Below are positions 44,501-51,935 of a stretch of 64,000 nucleotides of DNA, piece after piece. Position 1 is the stretch's first letter, and each line of letters begins with the position of its first letter. The position numbers were made by a program, and so were the translations under genes. The notes beneath the pieces were generated by a model. The model saw only the letters and a program-made list of their open reading frames with translations, was not told the DNA's origin and made no database searches. Source of the DNA: Imperialibacter sp040222385 (GTDB taxonomy: Bacteria; Bacteroidota; Bacteroidia; Cytophagales; Cyclobacteriaceae); NCBI RefSeq assembly GCF_040222385.1, contig NZ_JAVKDF010000056.1, positions 177,079 through 241,078 of the forward strand. The letters are read 5' to 3'.

Positions 44501-44772
44501 AGGATAAAATCCAGGATACGCTGATTAAAAAAGAAGTGGCCATTGAAGCTGCCATCAAAATTGAGGAAATGGTGAAGCAAGCTGTGTTGGATGAAGATCA
44601 ACCAATTGTTGACTGGCAAAACAAGACAAATATCATTGGTAAGCTATTGATTGAAATTGGTGACTACCTCATTGATGAGGTCAGAGACAAATATAGGGTA
44701 GATCTCTCGTTTGGAGAGATGGATGAAGTTGCCAAAAGGTATATTGATGTTGCCAAGCTTCGTTATAAGTAA
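41548..44772 (+). CDS. hsdR: Type I restriction endonuclease motor/nuclease subunit
   Basis: This 1074-residue protein has an N-terminal PD-(D/E)xK nuclease (D154 in RPDIVLF, then E168-x-K170 in IIECKRP). Two RecA-like motor domains follow, with Walker A GSGKS at 349-353, DEGH in place of DEAH, TGTPLF, and later VVDKLLTGFDEP and QAIARVNR. The C-terminal helical region (about 740-1074) would bind HsdM. It translocates DNA and cleaves unmethylated targets. It lies 486 bases after the accessory genes and overlaps the metallopeptidase gene by one base. Confidence 0.95.
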   Translation: METPSFKEDHISQIPALQMLQKLGYSYLSPEEALRLRGGKTSNVLLEDVLRKQLKEINSIRVSATKTNIFSDENIERGILALKDLPMNEGYINASEAAYNLLTLGKALDQRIDNDKKSFTLQYIDWKHPERNVFHVTEEYSVMRSTSKEHYRPDIVLFVNGIPICIIECKRPDMKESLAQAVSQHLRNQQEDGIRNLYIYAQMVLSIATQEASYATLGTPEKFWATWKEKFSAPPEEELYRQHLQQLKNQHLTTEQKNKLFSDRFKYVRQYFDALEQENVLPTVQDEYLFGLCQPNRLLDFVFSFVLYDEGEKKVARYQQYFAIKKTMKQLNVLQNGRRPGGVIWHTQGSGKSLTMVMLAQAIALSPEIKNPKIILVTDRTDLDDQITRTFRKCGRFVDNATTGQRLVELLESNSDAVVTTIINKFAAALKKIKAPLQSHDIFVLVDEGHRTQHGTFNIDMQKTLPNACFIAMTGTPLFKKDKSTAAKFGGIIDAYTVDQAVEDKAVVPLLYEGRVAIQNVNEGPIDTFFNMVSEPLNEYQKADLKKKFSRADQLNSAEQKIYAIAWDISRHYRDFWQGTPFKAQLVCDRKINAIRYKEFLDEIGLVSSEVLISSIDEREGEETAYEKSPEKVARFWKRMMDEHGNSKKYEANIINRFKKADNPEIIIVVDKLLTGFDEPKNTILYLTRNLQGHKLLQAIARVNRIFPDKEYGYIIDYYGVIENLDDALELYSSFQDFDEEDLDGTLLNINEEIKKLPQKHSELWDIFKSVANKRDAEAYQLILRDEAVRVHFYDKLAAFAKALKLALSTMQFHQEVEAKTIDRYKEDLAMFMKLRLAVVKRYSDRIDYRQFEGQIQKLIDTHITTEKVETITELVNIFDKEKFQQEVENTTGKAAKADKIASRTAKHISEKMEEDPAFYKKFSQMLKDAIADYEAKRINEAQYLSRVREIMNNVLSHTDSDIPGALKAKDIAKAFYGLTIEALEDKIQDTLIKKEVAIEAAIKIEEMVKQAVLDEDQPIVDWQNKTNIIGKLLIEIGDYLIDEVRDKYRVDLSFGEMDEVAKRYIDVAKLRYK

Positions 44773-45467
44773 TGGATCAATCAATTCAATTTGGCTCAAG
44801 AACAATTAGTTTTTACTTGATCTATGCCAATAGAAAGACAATGGGCATCACGGTGTCGCCCGATTCCAGCGTGTTGGTAAAAGCACCTGAGGGTGCTTCG
44901 CTGGATAAGATCAGGGAAAAGGTTAGAAAAAAGGCTCCCTGGATATTGAAGCAACAGAGCTTTTTTCTTTCCTTCTTTCCGAAGACTCCTCCAAAGAAAT
45001 TTATTGCCGGCGAGACGCATCTGTACCTTGGCAGGCAGTATCGATTGAAAATCATCCGGGGCGATGATGAGTCAGTGAAACTTAAAGGAAAATTTATCGA
45101 AGTAACAGCACCTGATCACTCCAGAGTGAAACCACTCGTGAAAGGGTGGTATTTGCAAAATGCGAAGAGCAAGTTTACTTCGGTAGCTGAGCCACTTATT
45201 CAAAGGTTCCAGGTGTACAATGTCCACCCCTCATCTGTTATTCTACGTGAAATGCCAAGCAGATGGGGAAGCTGTACACCAAAAGGAAAGATCATTTTGA
45301 ACCCCGAGCTAATAAAAGCCCCAAAAGGATGTATCGAATATGTGATTATCCACGAACTCTGCCACTTAATTCACCACGACCATACCCAAAAGTTTATTGA
45401 TTTACAGTCAAGAGAAATGCCAGACTGGGAGAAGTGGAAACAAAAGCTGGAAAGAATGTTGGCATAG
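44772..45467 (+). CDS. YgjP-type (DUF45) zinc metallopeptidase linked to HsdR
   Basis: This 231-residue protein has the YgjP-like metallopeptidase layout (PF01863). An N-terminal region contains TVSPDSSVLVKAPEGASLDK, then MPSRWGSCTPKGKIILNPEL, and the zinc site VIIHELCHLIHHDHTQKF (HELCH at 194-198). It starts with ATG overlapping the hsdR stop (TAATG). Proteins of this family are often encoded directly after hsdR and may control turnover of the restriction complex; the target is unknown. Confidence 0.88.
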   Translation: MDQSIQFGSRTISFYLIYANRKTMGITVSPDSSVLVKAPEGASLDKIREKVRKKAPWILKQQSFFLSFFPKTPPKKFIAGETHLYLGRQYRLKIIRGDDESVKLKGKFIEVTAPDHSRVKPLVKGWYLQNAKSKFTSVAEPLIQRFQVYNVHPSSVILREMPSRWGSCTPKGKIILNPELIKAPKGCIEYVIIHELCHLIHHDHTQKFIDLQSREMPDWEKWKQKLERMLA

Positions 45468-46671
45468 GGTAAGCGAATACCAAAGTAACCACCATGTCAT
45501 CTAACCCTGCCCCACCAAAATATTATACCGCACTACTGCTTTGCCGGCATGCTTAATCGATTTTTTTCCTGCCATATAGAAATGCCGGTGGTAATCAGGC
45601 TTGTGCCCGTCAGGCTGTAAAGGACTGCTTTGTTACCATGCCGGGGCTGCTGGTACATCTTTACTGTTGCGTCACTACCATTCGCCATAAGATGCTCATG
45701 AGCTGCTTAATCGGGTATCGCCCAACCCCCACTACAGGTGCAGGGCAACCTCGACTATCTCTACAGCGCAACACCAGGTGGGTGCATTGGGCAAGATCGA
45801 CAGGGCAGTTGCCCAACACCGGCGCCGGTGTTGCCCAATGGCGGCTTCGGGGTTGCGCAATACCAGGGGGTCAGGTTGCGCAATACCGGGGGTAGAAGTT
45901 GCCCAATACAGGGGGTCGGGGTTGCCCAACCCAGAGGGTAGAGGTTGCGCAACCCAAGGGATGGGCCTTGCGCAACCCGAAAAAGAGCGACGATTGGAGG
46001 CAGTTCCATTAGTAAAACAACACAAAAAGAACAGCATATTGCTGAATGTCTATCAGCTAAAGTAGACTTCAAATAGTGCTATCCAGTAAAGTAGTATCCG
46101 GATTTTCAAATGCCATAGGTCTATGCCTCATTTCTTTCAATAAAACTTTCATTCGCTTACACAGTTTCAATCGATTGATATTGAATAAATAGCCTATAAT
46201 GAAGCAAATCATCAAACGAATTGAGAGCGTTTTGATTGGGCTTTTGGCGAGAAAAAAAGAGTGAACAACTTATTTTCTCTTTCTCAAAAAAATAATAGAA
46301 TTATTTTTAAAAAATTGGACCTCTTTTTCAGTTTTTGGCATCAATATTGGTTTTGATATTAACAACAAGCAAGGAGTAAAAATCACTTCCGCTGAGGCCT
46401 CAAACGAATCACGTTTCGCTCCCAATTGTCAGTTGGCAACACCCCGGCCGGGACTCCAACTTTCGTTACCGTTTCACTTAGTAAAGATCATGCAGTCTGC
46501 TCGTTGGGCGCCCACGTATCGGGGTGCCTTCGGAGACCAGGTTTTCGAACCCACCCTCCTGACAATGCGATGAGCATGCGCCTGACAATAAGCAGAAAAC
46601 TCTTCGGAGGGCATGGGCTTGCCCGGTGAAACACCTTAAATAAATTGTTAAATCTTCTAAATTTTAAAGTT
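45468..46671. other. Long non-coding region with palindromes and tandem repeats
   Basis: This 1.2-kb stretch holds no convincing gene. An inverted repeat CCGGCAT...ATGCCGG spans 45544-45588. A GC-rich block at 45780-45980 carries a 20-bp palindrome and a 23-bp tandem array. From 46080 to 46370 the DNA is AT-rich and could hold the promoter of the HU-like gene. 46380-46640 is mixed, with small palindromes such as GAGGCCTC. Short open frames in several phases reflect the stop-poor repeat. Confidence 0.6.
45814..45980. repeat. 20-bp perfect palindrome and 23-bp tandem repeat array
   Basis: CAACACCGGCGCCGGTGTTG at 45814-45833 is perfectly palindromic. From 45830, units begin GTTGCCCAA or GTTGCGCAA at 45830, 45852, 45875, 45898, 45921 and 45944, with a partial one at 45967. 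The period is 23 bases (22 for the first). Each unit runs into an AYACCRGGGGG-like G-rich half. GTTGCGCAAC is itself palindromic. A period of 23 rotates the reading frame, so this is a DNA-level repeat rather than a coding one. Confidence 0.88.
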
Positions 46672-47109
46672 ATGTCTGTAATGTATAAAATCATCCGCAG
46701 AGCCGAACCCGGAGTGGTTGGCGGCGGGCAGATCAAGTTCTACGCTGGAATCTACAGAGAGCGTGAAGCAACGTTGAGAGAGCTTGTAAAAGAGATCTCC
46801 TCCCGGAGCACCGTAACCACGGCAGATGCCATGGCAGTAATCGAGAACTTCCTTGAATTGATTCCCAAGTTCCTGCGCAATGGTCGCACGGTGAACCTGG
46901 GGCAGCTGGGCCGATTCTCGGTAAACATCAGTAGCAAAGGCTACGAAACACCTGAAGAGGTGGGCAACTACAGTATCGTTAAAAGCAAAGTGTTGTTTAC
47001 GCCCAGCGATGAGATGCGTGACGAGCTGAAAACGATCAAGTACAGCAGGGCGCCGCTGGATTTTAATGGCACCGGTGCTGATTGGGGAGCTAACCAGGAG
47101 GATGCATGA
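46672..47109 (+). CDS. HU-like DNA-binding protein
   Basis: This 145-residue protein belongs to the histone-like HU/IHF relatives common in Bacteroidota (HU-like domain, TIGR01201 type). Recognisable parts are YAGIYREREATLRELVKEIS, the helix MAVIENFLELIPKFLRNGRTVNLGQLGRFSV and the following arm region ISSKGYETPEEV. It probably bends or coats DNA. The ATG at 46672 is used; a TTG at 46645 is unlikely. A strong terminator lies 32 bases downstream. The acidic/glycine tail FNGTGADWGANQEDA is outside the fold. Confidence 0.87.
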   Translation: MSVMYKIIRRAEPGVVGGGQIKFYAGIYREREATLRELVKEISSRSTVTTADAMAVIENFLELIPKFLRNGRTVNLGQLGRFSVNISSKGYETPEEVGNYSIVKSKVLFTPSDEMRDELKTIKYSRAPLDFNGTGADWGANQEDA

Positions 47110-47141
47110 TACATCAACCCCGGACTCAGTTCCTAACCTAG

Positions 47142-47171
47142 AATCCCGCAGGCAGCTGCGGGATTTTTTTT
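47142..47171 (+). terminator. rho-independent terminator of the HU-like gene
   Basis: AATCCCGCAG, loop GCAG and CTGCGGGATT form a perfect 10-bp stem running into eight Ts. Confidence 0.93.
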
Positions 47172-47177
47172 GTGCCC

Positions 47178-47286
47178 AATAAAGAGGTTACTCTCTGCTC
47201 TCCTGCATAGTGTAACCTCTTTAATCCCAACGTGAAGCATTAAAGAGGTTACTCTATACACTCCTGCACGGAATAACCTCTTTAAT
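47178..47286. repeat. Pair of long-arm hairpin elements (TTAAAGAGGTTA family)
   Basis: Copies at 47178-47225 and 47240-47286 have the same TAAAGAGGTTACTCT...TAACCTCTTTAAT arms as the cluster at 34639-34847. They are joined by CCCAACGTGAAGCAT, nearly identical to the joint between the first two copies there. The conserved joint shows that the mobile or amplified unit is the dimer of about 107 bases. Confidence 0.88.
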
Positions 47287-47943
47287 CGGCCGGATCGAAG
47301 TGAAGGGATCGTGGAGGGCGAAATCCCCATGACCCACAGCCGAGGCTTGATAAAGTGTCTTCTCTGGTGATAGACAGTTGGCGGCTGTAGTCAAACTACC
47401 CGCACTTATCATCAAACCCCTGATTACTTTATATGCCGTACCTACGGCACTCGCTCTGCTTTACTTCTTGGCTTTCGGCGTTACCGCCATGCCGTCCCTA
47501 ACGGGACTGGTGGTGCTAATACACTTCACATACGTCCTGGCATTCCGTTCGCAGCCCCTCTCCACATCGTCATTCCTGACGCAGCGCCAGCGGAGATCAG
47601 GAATCTCCTATATAAAGTGATTGTTGGTGTGAAGCCCATCTCGCAAAGATCTCGGCCGGGCAGGTTTGTGAGTATTATTACTCAGCCTCCATGCGAAGAA
47701 CCTCCACCCTTCGCACCGAAGCACAATCACCCAAAACTCCACCTGCCGTTCTTTGCACTACCTTCTTCCTCAAAAACCAACCCCTATTTGCAAATAAAAA
47801 ATAAGTACGTATTTTAATATCTCATTAGAGTATTTCAGCCTATTGCCTGTTTTTAGCCGTATGGAGTTAGTTTTACAAGGGGTTTTATATAAATCATTTT
47901 TTAAAATAGCGGAATACTATCTATTAATTCCATCTCCGCTGGC
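47287..47943. repeat. Repeat-bearing intergenic region, no gene
   Basis: One copy of a composite element lies at 47430-47514. It consists of TGCCGTACCTACGGCA, about 43 bases, then GTCCCTAACGGGAC. A related GCGAAG...CTTCGC hairpin lies at 47693-47714. Both types recur at 51541-51851. The last 130 bases before 47944 are AT-rich and probably hold a promoter, but I see no clear TAnnTTTG box. Confidence 0.65.
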
Positions 47944-50616
47944 ATGATATCGAAGGTAAATAGTCCCGTATTCTGCCTGATTTTATGGATGCTTCTGCTG
48001 GCAATCGTGCCTCAAAGCTATGCCCGGCAGTCTTCCGTTTCGCCACAAGAAGGCGACACCCTCGACAATATCACCATATCGGAGGCTGAAGCCCGCAACA
48101 TCATAAAGGGCCTGTTTGACCTGCCCCGGCTCACGCATTCCCTGGCCCTGGGTCGCATCGCCAAAGACGAGCGCCTCACCGCTTTTACCGATGGCTTCAT
48201 GCAGCGCAACAATATCCAGGTGCTCACCATCGGCTACATCGAGAGCGATGAGTTCTGGCCCAGGATCTTCCGCCAGCAGCGCCTCAACAAAATCAACAAG
48301 GCCGATAACGATAACCTGCTGGCCGCCAAAATCATCTTTACGCCTGTGGCTACCGACGGCCCTCCAACAGGCTACACCACCACCCTGGAGCTCACTGGCA
48401 AAACATCAACCGTATACGAGCTCCTCAGTATCAGTCAGGCCGAGGTAGATTCCATTGCTGCCTCCACCAGTCAGCAGCAGTTGGGCAACACCACCTTCGC
48501 CACGCCCAACGAGGCCAAAGAAACGGTGGTAAGTGCGCTGATAGCGGCGCTGGAGAGGGTGGATGCTGGAATAGTAAATAATGGGGAATTTGGACAAGAG
48601 AAGGAGTTGATTACTGAAATACTTCAGTTCCTCATAGAAATTTATGATGGATACAATAGTGGTAACGGCAGCCCTGTACCAGAATGTATCTTTAATGGTA
48701 ATGGCACAACTGATCTAGTTATAGAATTAGTTTATTATTACCTAACCCATCTCGACGAAATATTAGAGAAATTGAATAGCGAAGACGTTTCGGAGTTGTC
48801 TCGTTATGTTGTTGCCTATAATGAATCAGCGAATCCTGCAAGCTATCGGTCAACTCTTACAGAAGAGGACTGGTTTTTAGTTTCTTGCAAAATCTATGCT
48901 TACCTCAATGATGAAATTCAAGGCTTAGGAAGTGCTCAGAATGCAAATACAGGAATGGCTAAGATCGAAAACCTAATTGAGGAGTATCGGTTAGCCAAAC
49001 AGCAGGGATTAACTAGCTTTATTTTTCATAATGAGGACTATAGCGAGGTTTCTTCAGTGCTATATAATGTACAGGGAGTATCTCCTTTGCAGCTTGGACT
49101 TATAGATAAAAGAAAGACGACGGAGGATGAAATTGGGATATCCCTACTTTATGATCTACAGGATGCGCCGACGCAAAGGGAAGTTTTTGGGACTAATTTT
49201 GAGAACAGCACAATTTTCCAATTCTACAAACCCAATTGGAATTTTAGCGATGAGCCTGAGTTGCAACTGTATACATATAATACTCAAGTAGAGACCGGCC
49301 TATCTAGCAAAGTTTTACTTAAGGACTACCTTCCGGGTAAATATGACTATCAGTTAGTTCAAATTTTCATCAATAGAATTATTAATAGCAACGACAAAGG
49401 AGATGAGACACTTGATTTAAACGGTTTTCTTTCTGGGGTTCAGGTATATGCAAGGAATGTGGATTTTGGCGAGAAGGGGACATACGACTTATACTTATCT
49501 AGAACTGGTAACCTTGATCAGGATGAGAGTAGCTTTTATAACTATACTAAAAATGAACTCACCTCCATATTCGGCTTTTCTGGCAGCTTCACTCAATATC
49601 GAATTTTCAGTACGTCTGGAGGAACCACGTCCATCACATTACCGACCTTGCAAAGTCCGAATTTTGAAAATTTGGTATTGAAATTGAGTAACAAGGACAC
49701 GGGAACGCCCTATATTGACCTTATGAAAGCGATCCGGACGGCTAACCTAAATTCTGTTAGCAATTTAGAAATCACTCAATATGGATCACAAGGAGGCATA
49801 AGCCCTGTTTTTGAAATTGACCATAACGGAGAAAAATTGAAGTTGATGATTGGCTTTCCGCTGTTATCGAATAGGAAAAATGAGATAAATCCTGCAAAAC
49901 AGCCATATTTTATTGCAGGAGGTGGCGATAATAGATTAGGTAAATCAGGCACATATCAAGTTTTTGAATTTGAAAACAGCAAAGGAAATAGCTCGGCTCA
50001 TAATATGAAAATTTATTTCCTAGTGGATCAAGAACAACTTTTAGAGTCCTATCTTTTGATAGAGAGAGAAATATTGATTGAAGGTATTTCATGGCGTAAT
50101 CAATCAGATAGCTACTTCAAAGAAAGGTCATGCTACAACACTAGCATGGGGAATGCATGCTGCATGCAGGCTTCGCTTACCATCGTACAGCAGTTTGGTG
50201 TTACCACGGACGTTTCCCGCAGGACAAATATAGCTGAGTTTGTTTCTCCAGAGACAGACTATGTTTCACTGCGCCCCACAGCTAATTTTGAGGCCCAAGT
50301 GGAATATCTCAATTTGGCTATTAAACCTAATAAGCAGGGAGGCAAGCCAGTGCTTGTCGGGGTGCATTACAATAAGAACAAGAAACCGTATAACGGGAGC
50401 AACCCGGCGACATACCACTTTATTGTAATTGTGGGTAAAGGCTATGATAAGTCTGCTCGGAAGCATTATTTTAGATTCTATGATGTTGGAGAACCTGATG
50501 ATGAGAAAGCCACGAGTTCGAACAATAAATTATTTATCGAGAAAAACCAACGAATGCTTAGAGGTGAATTTGATGGAAAGACTTATACTGTAACAGAAGT
50601 CAGAGAAAACTTGTAG
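47944..50616 (+). CDS. Secreted protein, possibly chimeric, with C39/papain-like C-terminal domain
   Basis: This 890-residue protein has a signal peptide (WMLLLAIVPQSYARQ). Residues about 30-200 are GC-rich in codon use (ITISEAEARNIIKGLFDLPR...). From about residue 205 the DNA turns sharply AT-rich and stays so to the end, suggesting a swapped 3' module. The C-terminus has GNACCMQASLTIVQQFG (C739/C740), then ATYHFIVIVGKGYD (H825) and FRFYDVGE (Asp near 849). That is the Cys-His-Asp order of C39/papain-like peptidases, with HFIVIVGKGYD resembling the HxVvivGyd motif. An effector-like role is inference. No T9SS-type C-terminal signal is evident. Confidence 0.65.
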   Translation: MISKVNSPVFCLILWMLLLAIVPQSYARQSSVSPQEGDTLDNITISEAEARNIIKGLFDLPRLTHSLALGRIAKDERLTAFTDGFMQRNNIQVLTIGYIESDEFWPRIFRQQRLNKINKADNDNLLAAKIIFTPVATDGPPTGYTTTLELTGKTSTVYELLSISQAEVDSIAASTSQQQLGNTTFATPNEAKETVVSALIAALERVDAGIVNNGEFGQEKELITEILQFLIEIYDGYNSGNGSPVPECIFNGNGTTDLVIELVYYYLTHLDEILEKLNSEDVSELSRYVVAYNESANPASYRSTLTEEDWFLVSCKIYAYLNDEIQGLGSAQNANTGMAKIENLIEEYRLAKQQGLTSFIFHNEDYSEVSSVLYNVQGVSPLQLGLIDKRKTTEDEIGISLLYDLQDAPTQREVFGTNFENSTIFQFYKPNWNFSDEPELQLYTYNTQVETGLSSKVLLKDYLPGKYDYQLVQIFINRIINSNDKGDETLDLNGFLSGVQVYARNVDFGEKGTYDLYLSRTGNLDQDESSFYNYTKNELTSIFGFSGSFTQYRIFSTSGGTTSITLPTLQSPNFENLVLKLSNKDTGTPYIDLMKAIRTANLNSVSNLEITQYGSQGGISPVFEIDHNGEKLKLMIGFPLLSNRKNEINPAKQPYFIAGGGDNRLGKSGTYQVFEFENSKGNSSAHNMKIYFLVDQEQLLESYLLIEREILIEGISWRNQSDSYFKERSCYNTSMGNACCMQASLTIVQQFGVTTDVSRRTNIAEFVSPETDYVSLRPTANFEAQVEYLNLAIKPNKQGGKPVLVGVHYNKNKKPYNGSNPATYHFIVIVGKGYDKSARKHYFRFYDVGEPDDEKATSSNNKLFIEKNQRMLRGEFDGKTYTVTEVRENL

Positions 50617-50619
50617 CTA

Positions 50620-51333
50620 ATGAAAGCATACTATCTTTTTATACTATTGTTTTTTTTTCAGGATAATTTCACTGAGTTCTTAGGTCTTTTTCCGAAAGCA
50701 AAAATGGATGAGAATGGCAGTTTATTGACCAGAGCTCTCAACTCAAAAGACAATTCCGACTTGCTTAAGCAGTATGAAACTATTCCTGATGCCCATAGTT
50801 TTTCTTACTTATGCGATGGTGATTCGTCAAAGTTCCAGTATGAATATGGACTATATGATATGGACAAAGGTGAAGAAGTCGGAATTGTAAAAGAGAGCTA
50901 TAAACACGCTGCAATAGCTAGTATTTCTGCTCGAAATTTTGATATGGTATTGTTTTCCAAGTTTGATTCAGACAATGAAAGGTATTACATAAGGTCATTT
51001 GATAAAAAGGGAACCAGAATAGCGGAACTCATGATAAATGAGGAAGTACGTGTAGGAACAGGTGCCTCACTTGTTAGGTTTTCCTTCAGTCTGATCAATG
51101 AGAACCGTATCAATGTCTTCACTTACTGTGATGTAAAGAATCCAAACAGAGAAGAAGAGAAAACATTGCGGACAAAGGTGGTGGTTGAAGATTACTCTAT
51201 AGATAGTTTGGGTAGGTTTACCAAAGTGGCTATGGATTCAGTTTTTCTAGTAAAGCCCAAGGGAGCTTATGCGAATTTCGACTCCGAACCAGAGGTTGAT
51301 GACCCGATCTATAAATATTGGACCCTTTGGTAG
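50620..51333 (+). CDS. Hypothetical exported protein, possible partner of the preceding gene
   Basis: This 237-residue protein starts 3 bases after the previous stop and shares its AT-rich composition. The first 16 residues are hydrophobic (YYLFILLFFFQ), so it may be exported or membrane-attached. The rest is a soluble, acidic, beta-rich sequence. I recognise no family. The tight linkage and shared composition make it a candidate immunity or chaperone partner of the upstream protein, but nothing in the sequence proves this. An inverted repeat CCGCAAG...CTTGCGG followed by ATTATTTTCTTT (51346-51396) may terminate it. Confidence 0.62.
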   Translation: MKAYYLFILLFFFQDNFTEFLGLFPKAKMDENGSLLTRALNSKDNSDLLKQYETIPDAHSFSYLCDGDSSKFQYEYGLYDMDKGEEVGIVKESYKHAAIASISARNFDMVLFSKFDSDNERYYIRSFDKKGTRIAELMINEEVRVGTGASLVRFSFSLINENRINVFTYCDVKNPNREEEKTLRTKVVVEDYSIDSLGRFTKVAMDSVFLVKPKGAYANFDSEPEVDDPIYKYWTLW

Positions 51334-51935
51334 GCTTTCCCTCCTCCGCAAGTCTAACGATAGTGTATCTGGTCAGGCTTGCGGATTATTTTCTTTAAGC
51401 TACCTTTTCCGGTCCGACTCCGGTTAACCTCATCGAAGACTGGGATGCAATCGCCATTTTCATACACCCCCGTTTCCGCTATCGCTCAATCGAAGGCGAT
51501 CCTTTGATCTGCCACTCGGATTTAACACTTGCCATTATTCTGTATGCCGTACCTACAGCACTCGTTCTATTTTACTCCTCTTTTTTGGCCTTACCACCAT
51601 GTCGTCCCTAACGGGACTGGTGGCACGGCAACGGTTGGCCACGGCAAGCCTTGAAAGGGCGTTAATACCCATGCGAAGGGTGCCAGCCCTTCGCACCATA
51701 ACAGTGACTGTCATCGCAATCCTCTCCAAGCCGTCCTTCATATCCGGCCACGCCCCGGGTGGTTTCATATATACCGTACCTACGGCACTCGCACGATTCT
51801 ACTTCTCGGCTTATTGGCATTACCGCCATGCCGTCCCTGACGGGACTGGTGATGTGCCATAACTTCCAGTCATTCGTTGCCAATCCAACTCCCCAACTTT
51901 ATTAACTTGCCGAATCTAGTTGACCACCGTACCCG
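51334..51935. repeat. Repeat-bearing intergenic region, two composite elements and a hairpin
   Basis: Copies of the composite element (TGCCGTACCTACRGCACTCG ... GTCCCTAACGGGACTGGTGG) lie at 51541-51623 and 51768-51851. Between them GCGAAGGG/CCCTTCGC (51673-51694) is a perfect 8-bp hairpin that also has a degenerate relative at 47693. No gene is supported; open frames here are products of the repeats. Confidence 0.8.

Noticed and set aside
45778..46065. Open frame of 95 codons through the GC-rich repeat
   Set aside because: The 23-base period rotates the frame and leaves all three frames on both strands nearly stop-free, so openness is a by-product of the repeat.
46520..46560. tRNA-like T-arm sequence (GGTTTTCGAACCCACC)
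   Set aside because: No matching acceptor, D or anticodon stems can be built around it on either strand.
47378..47817. Two short open frames before the chimeric gene
   Set aside because: They are formed largely by the composite repeat, whose copies at 51541 and 51768 give similar meaningless peptides.
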